Positions 6,829-10,280 of a stretch of 10,280 nt of DNA are shown here, piece by piece; the stretch's first letter is position 1; the number at the start of each line of letters is the position of its first letter. Where the stretch lies: contig NW_014011478.1 in the NCBI RefSeq assembly GCF_000611645.1, positions 1 to 10,280 of the forward strand. The letters are read 5' to 3'. The translations under genes were made by a program, and so were the position numbers. The notes under the pieces are model-generated. The model searched no databases. It worked only from the letters and a program-made list of their open reading frames with translations, and was not told the origin of the DNA. This DNA is from Monoraphidium neglectum (lineage: Eukaryota > Chlorophyta > Chlorophyceae > Sphaeropleales > Selenastraceae).

Positions 6829-6927
6829 GCCGACGCCATCGCGACAGGAGTGGCAAAAGAGACCAGAACAGAGAACTTGGCATCGGCACTGCTGGGAGAG
6901 CCAGGACTCACTCGCTGTCCCTCCTAG
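6785..6927 (+). pseudogene. RNase H domain tail of the retroelement
   Basis: The frame reads HHWRQSFVAGNERADAIATG, then VAKETRTENLASALLGEPG, to a TAG at 6925-6927. AGNERAD-x2-A is the closing motif of retroelement RNase H, where the Asp is the last catalytic acidic residue; it is intact here. The earlier RNase H motifs are not found upstream. Instead the left side is a 21-base tandem duplication (6764-6805), which has probably overwritten or displaced coding sequence. Confidence 0.6.
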
Positions 6928-7264
6928 CAATGACCGCCGCGGCCAGTGGTGGTGGTATAGATCTGAATCGGCAGACGAGACAGCTCAGCCACAAGGGGCA
7001 GGTGGCAAACGCCGCCGTCCCAAGCGGCGCATCTTGGCCAATCTGGCTGAAGCGCTGAAGCGCTTGGCCTGCAACATGCACGAGACGCTGTGGGCCAACC
7101 TCAATACACTGTACATGCGGCTAGAACGCGAGACTGCACCCAGCCTGCACCCGGCCGCTTGGCACTATTTTCAGAAGTGGGGAACCGTGCCACCGCGCGA
7201 ACTGAGACTGTGCCTGCGGTGGAGGTGTGGACAGGTCCCCACCATGCATAACCTGCACAAGTAA
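6926..7264 (+). pseudogene. Linker segment of the retroelement between RNase H and zinc knuckle
   Basis: In a second frame, after a basic patch (GGKRRRPKRR), the segment reads ILANLAEALKRLACNMHETL, then WANLNTLYMRLERE, WHYFQKWGTVPPRE and LCLRWRCGQVPTMHNLHK before TAA. The last part matches the conserved 'LRxxxGxxPxxxxLHKWG' stretch that precedes the cysteine knuckle in non-LTR polyproteins; the WG continues in the next frame after a four-base duplication. Confidence 0.55.
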
Positions 7265-7439
7265 GTGGGGAAAGAGCAAAATCACGGCCTGCCGCCTGTG
7301 CGGAGACCCGGATGAGACTGCTGGGCACACCATGCTGACATGTTCGGCGCTGAGCGCGGAGCACACCTCTTGGCACCACCGTCCAGGGAGGGTAATCCTT
7401 GCAGCGATAGAGGCAGGCGCGAATGGGCGGCTGCATTAA
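7255..7439 (+). pseudogene. CCHC zinc-knuckle segment of the retroelement
   Basis: WGKSKITACRLCGDPDETAG then HTMLTCSALSAE gives C-x2-C-x8-H-x4-C (7290-7343), the nucleic-acid-binding knuckle that follows RNase H in many non-LTR elements. All four zinc ligands are intact. The frame ends at TAA 7437-7439 after PGRVILAAIEAGANGRLH. Confidence 0.65.
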
Positions 7440-8065
7440 GTGCGTGTGCAGACCTGGGGTCAGCACAAAACTGCAAAGAGGATGGGGTGGTGCACCGCCG
7501 CACCTTTGAAAAGTGCTCCATCCTGACACCCGCACAGAGATTGCGCCTGGAAAATGCGGGCACATACAGCGTCCCGGACATCATCCTGCAAGTACCGGCG
7601 GCCGGCACAGGCCTGGCAGAAAACATCCATATGGGGCGCGCGGCAACGGAATCGCATGGTCAAAGCCGATGAGGGCATTGTCAGATGGGTGTTTGTGGGC
7701 GACCTCTCCTTTGCCCGCTCTCTCAGCCCAGCGCGGGCACGTCGGACCTGGAGCGGCGCGTGGCTGCATGCACTTGACTGGTTGGCAGCCGAGGGGGGCG
7801 CCCCTTGCGCCTTTTTGACGGCTTATTCCGCGGGGGTGCACAACACCCTGAACCAGGGCTCGGCGGCGGTGGCGGGCCTGCGCCAGCAGCTTGGGGGGGG
7901 GGGCTGCAGGCTCTGCTGCGGTCCCCTGCGCCACAAGCAACATACAGCAGCGCCGCCAAGCGCGCCAACACGCATCGGCCGCTGCTCTCCCGTCATCGCC
8001 TCCACAACCGCACTGAAGCTGACCGCATTGGACGACCACAGCGCGGCCGCGTCGCCCAACGCTGA
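7400..8065 (+). pseudogene. C-terminal region of the retroelement in three frames
   Basis: First comes LSACADLGSAQNCKEDGVVH with RTFEKCSILTPAQRLRLENA and VPDIIL (to 7670). Then, in another frame, come DEGIVRWVFVGDLSFARSL, TWSGAWLHALDWLAAE and AYSAGVHNTLNQGSAAVAGL. After a run of eleven G (7893-7903) the likely frame moves again to ATYSSAAKRANTHRPLL and HRLHNRTEADRIGRPQR, ending at TGA 8063-8065. The order and the key words (ladvGsa, PDI, V.W.fvGDl, Y..gV..tL) fit the tail of green-algal non-LTR polyproteins. The match is from recalled patterns and is weaker than for the knuckle. Confidence 0.45.
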
Positions 8066-8390
8066 ATGCGCCGCACCAACGGCAACCGCACGTGCTCTGG
8101 CAATAGGTTCATTCACAATCCGTCGCCGACACGCGATCTAGGCTTGCTCGCGGCATCGCATGCAGCGCCGTGTAGATGCCAGACCGCTCCTCCAATGCGC
8201 GTGCCGCAGCTGCAGCAGGCCGGGGACCTGCTGGGCGGTGTATGCCAAGTGGAACACTGCCATCGGCAGCGCCGGCACAACGCCAAGCGCCAGGCCCAGC
8301 CGCGGTTGCTGGCGCCCGGCTGAATGCTGCCGCGAAGCTGCCTCCACACTGATTGGGGGCATGATCGCAAACAAAGCGGCCAGACGACGA

Positions 8391-8408
8391 AACAAGGAAT
8401 TCCTTGTT
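8391..8408. repeat. 18-base perfect palindrome
   Basis: aacaaggaattccttgtt reads the same on both strands. The flanking bases (A at 8390, C at 8409) do not extend it. It could be a dimeric binding site or the trace of an end-to-end repeat junction. Confidence 0.9.
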
Positions 8409-8504
8409 CATTCATGCGACCTGTCCGACGGCCGTTGAACAGCTTCCCGAGGTTGGCTCCACAATCTTGAGGGCCCAATAGTTACAAATCCCGTGATTCA
8501 TCAT

Positions 8505-8540
8505 CTAGAGGTGCCCATCGGCTAGAGGTGCCCATCGGCT
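8505..8540. repeat. 17-base tandem duplication upstream of the LRR gene
   Basis: ctagaggtgcccatcgg occurs at 8505-8521 and again at 8522-8538 without a mismatch, then ct begins a third copy. It ends 108 bases before the ATG of the LRR gene and so lies in its likely promoter or leader. Confidence 0.95.
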
Positions 8541-8647
8541 TTCATATGCCATTCAAACAGAGAATGTCAGTGCCGAGATCGACCTTGGGAAGCTCGCACA
8601 AGCTGCCATTCACGGAGTTTTGGTCCCCCGCAGGAATCCTTTGCTCA

Positions 8648-10280
8648 ATGCAGCATCCAAAAGCGCTCGTTTCCGCCTTGGTGGTGGCACTGGTGCTCCT
8701 GGCGGCGGGGCCCGCCGCGGCGCTGACCACCCCTGAACAATGTGGGCGGCGGAGGGGCAGCGGCTCCGCGCTTGCCAGTTCGCACGTGCCTCAGCTTCCA
8801 GCAGGCCCAAAGAATAGTTGCCAGTGATGTAGGACACGCAGTTTTGTCGGCTGCCAGTGCCCATCTGACGCTGCCTGGGGCGGCTGCCATCCGCCTCACG
8901 TGGTTCCGGCGGAGCGTTCGCCTCCCGATCCCGGCGCGCGTCAGCTGCCCAATGAACTGCGTATCCCCTGCAGCATGGACGCACCCGCGCCAGCCTGTAC
9001 CTGCACCATGCACCCGGTGCACCGCAGATGACATCATCATGACATTCCGCGACGTGCTGTCGCGCCGCTCCCCAAATTGGCGCGACGCGCTCGCTACCTG
9101 GAAGTGCCCCACGCCCGCAGACAACAGCGATGGCGCTTGCGACCCCTGCGGCCGCAAAGCCGACGGCAACTTCTTCCACATGCACTGCCGCGGCAACAGC
9201 GTGGGTGAGCCGCGCCCCGCTCCGCCCGCACTGCGGGCGCGCGCATCGGGGCCGGCCGTCCCGTTGCTCCGGCTGCTGCTGACTGTTGTGTGGCGTTCGG
9301 CTAGCCGGGAGCAAGCTCTGAGAGTCCCCTGTGTGTGCCACCGACCAAGCAGTTGCTTTGCCATGCAGCAAGCTGCAGCAGACCTTGTCTTGGGCCCCCG
9401 GCCGCCCGCCCGCTGCCGCGCCGGCGCCCGCAGGCTGGGGCGAGAGCGGGGACGGCACCGTGAATGGCAACGTGACCAACATGCACATCACGGACGTGAA
9501 CATTGACGGCCCTGTGCCGCGGGAGCTGTGCATGTTCCACAACCTGCGGGAGTTTGACCTGGATGGGGGCCACCTCACGGGCCCTATACCCATCTGGTGG
9601 GTATGAGACCATCTCCATCCGACGACAGCGCCAAAATGTGACCATTGAGATGCCAGCTCGGCCGGCAAACGGCGCCGTGCGTGGCGCTCGCGTCCACGGT
9701 GTTTTGCTGCGCCCGGTTCGACTCTCGCTCTTGGTCGCTGTCAGCAGCCAGGTGCGAGCTGTGCGAACCACCTCCACCCAGGACCACCCGCCTCGCATGC
9801 TGCCCCTGCATCCTGCGAACCCCGGCGCGCAGGGTCAAGGACTGCTTCCCCAAGCTGGAGGAGTTTGACCTGTCATACAACAGGGTGAGACGCTCAGAGC
9901 AGTCCCACCCTCCGCCGCCAGAGGCGTTCCGCCGACCGCAAATGCCGCCCCCTGCCAGCCCCTGTGCCATCGCCTGCACGAGCCCCTGCACTGGCTCACG
10001 CCGAGCCAGCACTTGCTTACGCTGGGCTCGCCGATGATCGGCTCCTTGGCAGCCGCCTTCGCTCGTTCCCCACGCATCTATCTTACACGTGGAGGTCACG
10101 CAGGATCGATCCCTGCTAGCGACTGCAGTGTTCTTCCCTTGCGCACCCCTGCAGATCACGGGCACGATCCCTCTGGAGATGACGACGCTGCCCCTGCTGA
10201 GCGAGTTCAAGGTGGAATACAACAGGCGAGCCGCGCCCCCTCCTGAACGCCCGCCCTCCCCGTCACACCCCTCCCCATTG
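8648..10280 (+). CDS. Secreted or membrane LRR protein, 5' part (five exons, 3' end outside window)
   Basis: Exons 8648-8741, 9028-9204, 9434-9596, 9833-9884 and 10155-10225 join in frame through four GT-AG introns (286, 229, 236 and 270 bases). The start ATG opens a signal peptide: basic MQHPK, a hydrophobic core at residues 7-19, and AGPAAA before LTTPEQ. Residues 32-56 (YDIIMTFRDVLSRRSPNWRD, then ALATW) are the plant LRR N-terminal cap 'xxLLxFKxxL...LxxW'; cysteines follow at 58, 69, 72 and 85. Plant-type LRRs follow: VTNMHITDVNIDGPVPRELC, LREFDLDGGHLTGPIPIWV, LEEFDLSYNRITGTIPLEM and LLSEFKVEYNR, matching L-x2-L-x-L-x2-N-x-LTG-x-IP. Such proteins sit at the cell surface or are secreted and bind other proteins; any transmembrane or kinase part would lie to the right. 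After VEYNR the frame stays open to the window edge, but its proline-rich reading looks like intron, with GC (10226-10227) as the possible donor. Confidence 0.75.

Larger units (their letters stand above)
6660..8065 (+). mobile_element. Decayed 3' end of a non-LTR retrotransposon (RNase H, CCHC, C-terminal region)
   Basis: Pieces of one polyprotein follow each other in the order expected of RNase H-bearing non-LTR elements, each in a different frame. They are: an RNase H tail with AGNERADAIA (6785-6924); a helical linker ending in RWRCGQVPTMHNLHK (to 7261); a CCHC knuckle (7290-7343); a segment like 'DLGSAxxxxEDGVVxxRTF ... PDIIL' (about 7430-7600); and a C-terminal region from about 7650. 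At least four frame changes and several stops make it inactive. The reverse transcriptase, endonuclease and ORF1 parts are absent from the window, which suits a 5'-truncated insertion. Neither end is certain: I see no poly(A) tail or target duplication, and the left part could reach back to about 6345. The clade cannot be told from this fragment. Confidence 0.65.
8066..8647. other. Stretch between the retroelement and the LRR gene
   Basis: No gene is supported. A plus-strand frame at 8160-8438 is open but Arg/Cys-rich without a motif, and could be further retroelement 3' sequence. The stretch holds an 18-base perfect palindrome (8391-8408), a TGTAA on the minus strand (8486-8482) with no gene to serve, and a 17-base tandem duplication (8505-8538). 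The last 110 bases should contain the promoter or 5' UTR of the LRR gene, but I see no clear TATA box. Confidence 0.5.

Noticed and set aside
8610..9668. 352-codon open frame on the minus strand, the longest in the window
   Set aside because: It lies opposite the exons and introns of the LRR gene, has no motif, signal or family likeness, and is Arg/Ala/Pro-rich as expected of an antisense shadow in GC-rich DNA.
9597..9842. Alternative LRR splice: donor at 9601 and acceptor at 9838-9839
   Set aside because: It keeps frame and gives an exact 24-residue repeat, but its acceptor (tcaag) is poorer and lies just after the better cgcag at 9832. The GTGGGT donor at 9597 joined to that site also keeps the frame, so I preferred it; transcripts would decide.
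10095..10120. tRNA-like T-arm sequence (gcaggatcgatccctgc)
   Set aside because: The loop does not fit TTCRANY, and no matching acceptor stem, anticodon arm or A box is found at the right distance. It lies within an intron of the LRR gene.

Overview
The window reads as nuclear DNA of a GC-rich eukaryote, most likely a chlorophyte green alga. The reasons are: spliced genes with GC-rich exons and GT-AG introns of about 230-440 bases; TGTAA motifs placed where green-algal poly(A) signals sit; simple repeats inside an intron and between genes; a plant-type LRR gene; and a decayed non-LTR retrotransposon. This assignment is inferred from gene style and not from a marker gene. There is no operon, Shine-Dalgarno site or other prokaryotic feature.

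Layout. (1) 1-1951, plus strand: the 3' part of a gene for a TFIIB-family general transcription factor, five exons all joined in phase 0; its third visible intron holds a long GT/ATAAG repeat; a TGTAA lies 186 bases past the stop. (2) About 2160-3590: no gene I can defend; weak ORFs and an AT-rich hairpin. (3) 3749-4087, minus strand: a 112-residue secreted, cysteine-rich, C-terminally basic protein of unknown function, with a TGTAA poly(A) candidate downstream and a 3 x 14-base tandem repeat in its upstream region. (4) 4350-6340: mostly unassigned DNA with a frameshifted cysteine-rich fragment (4537-4715), a cluster of inverted repeats (5322-5763), a weak ORF that may be an exon (to 6031) and a (GA)11 run. 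(5) About 6660-8065, plus strand: remains of the 3' end of a non-LTR retrotransposon: RNase H tail, linker, CCHC knuckle and C-terminal region, in several frames. (6) 8648 to the right edge, plus strand: the 5' part of an LRR protein gene with signal peptide, cysteine-bearing N-terminal cap and two or more plant-type LRRs, over five exons.

The genes do not form a pathway. TFIIB is housekeeping. The secreted cysteine-rich protein and the LRR protein both enter the secretory route, but nothing shows they act together. I found no convincing multi-gene novel system. The most original items are the secreted cysteine-rich protein, the palindrome and tandem-duplication block in the RNase H region of the retroelement, the inverted-repeat island, and the one-LRR-per-exon layout with a possible GC donor.
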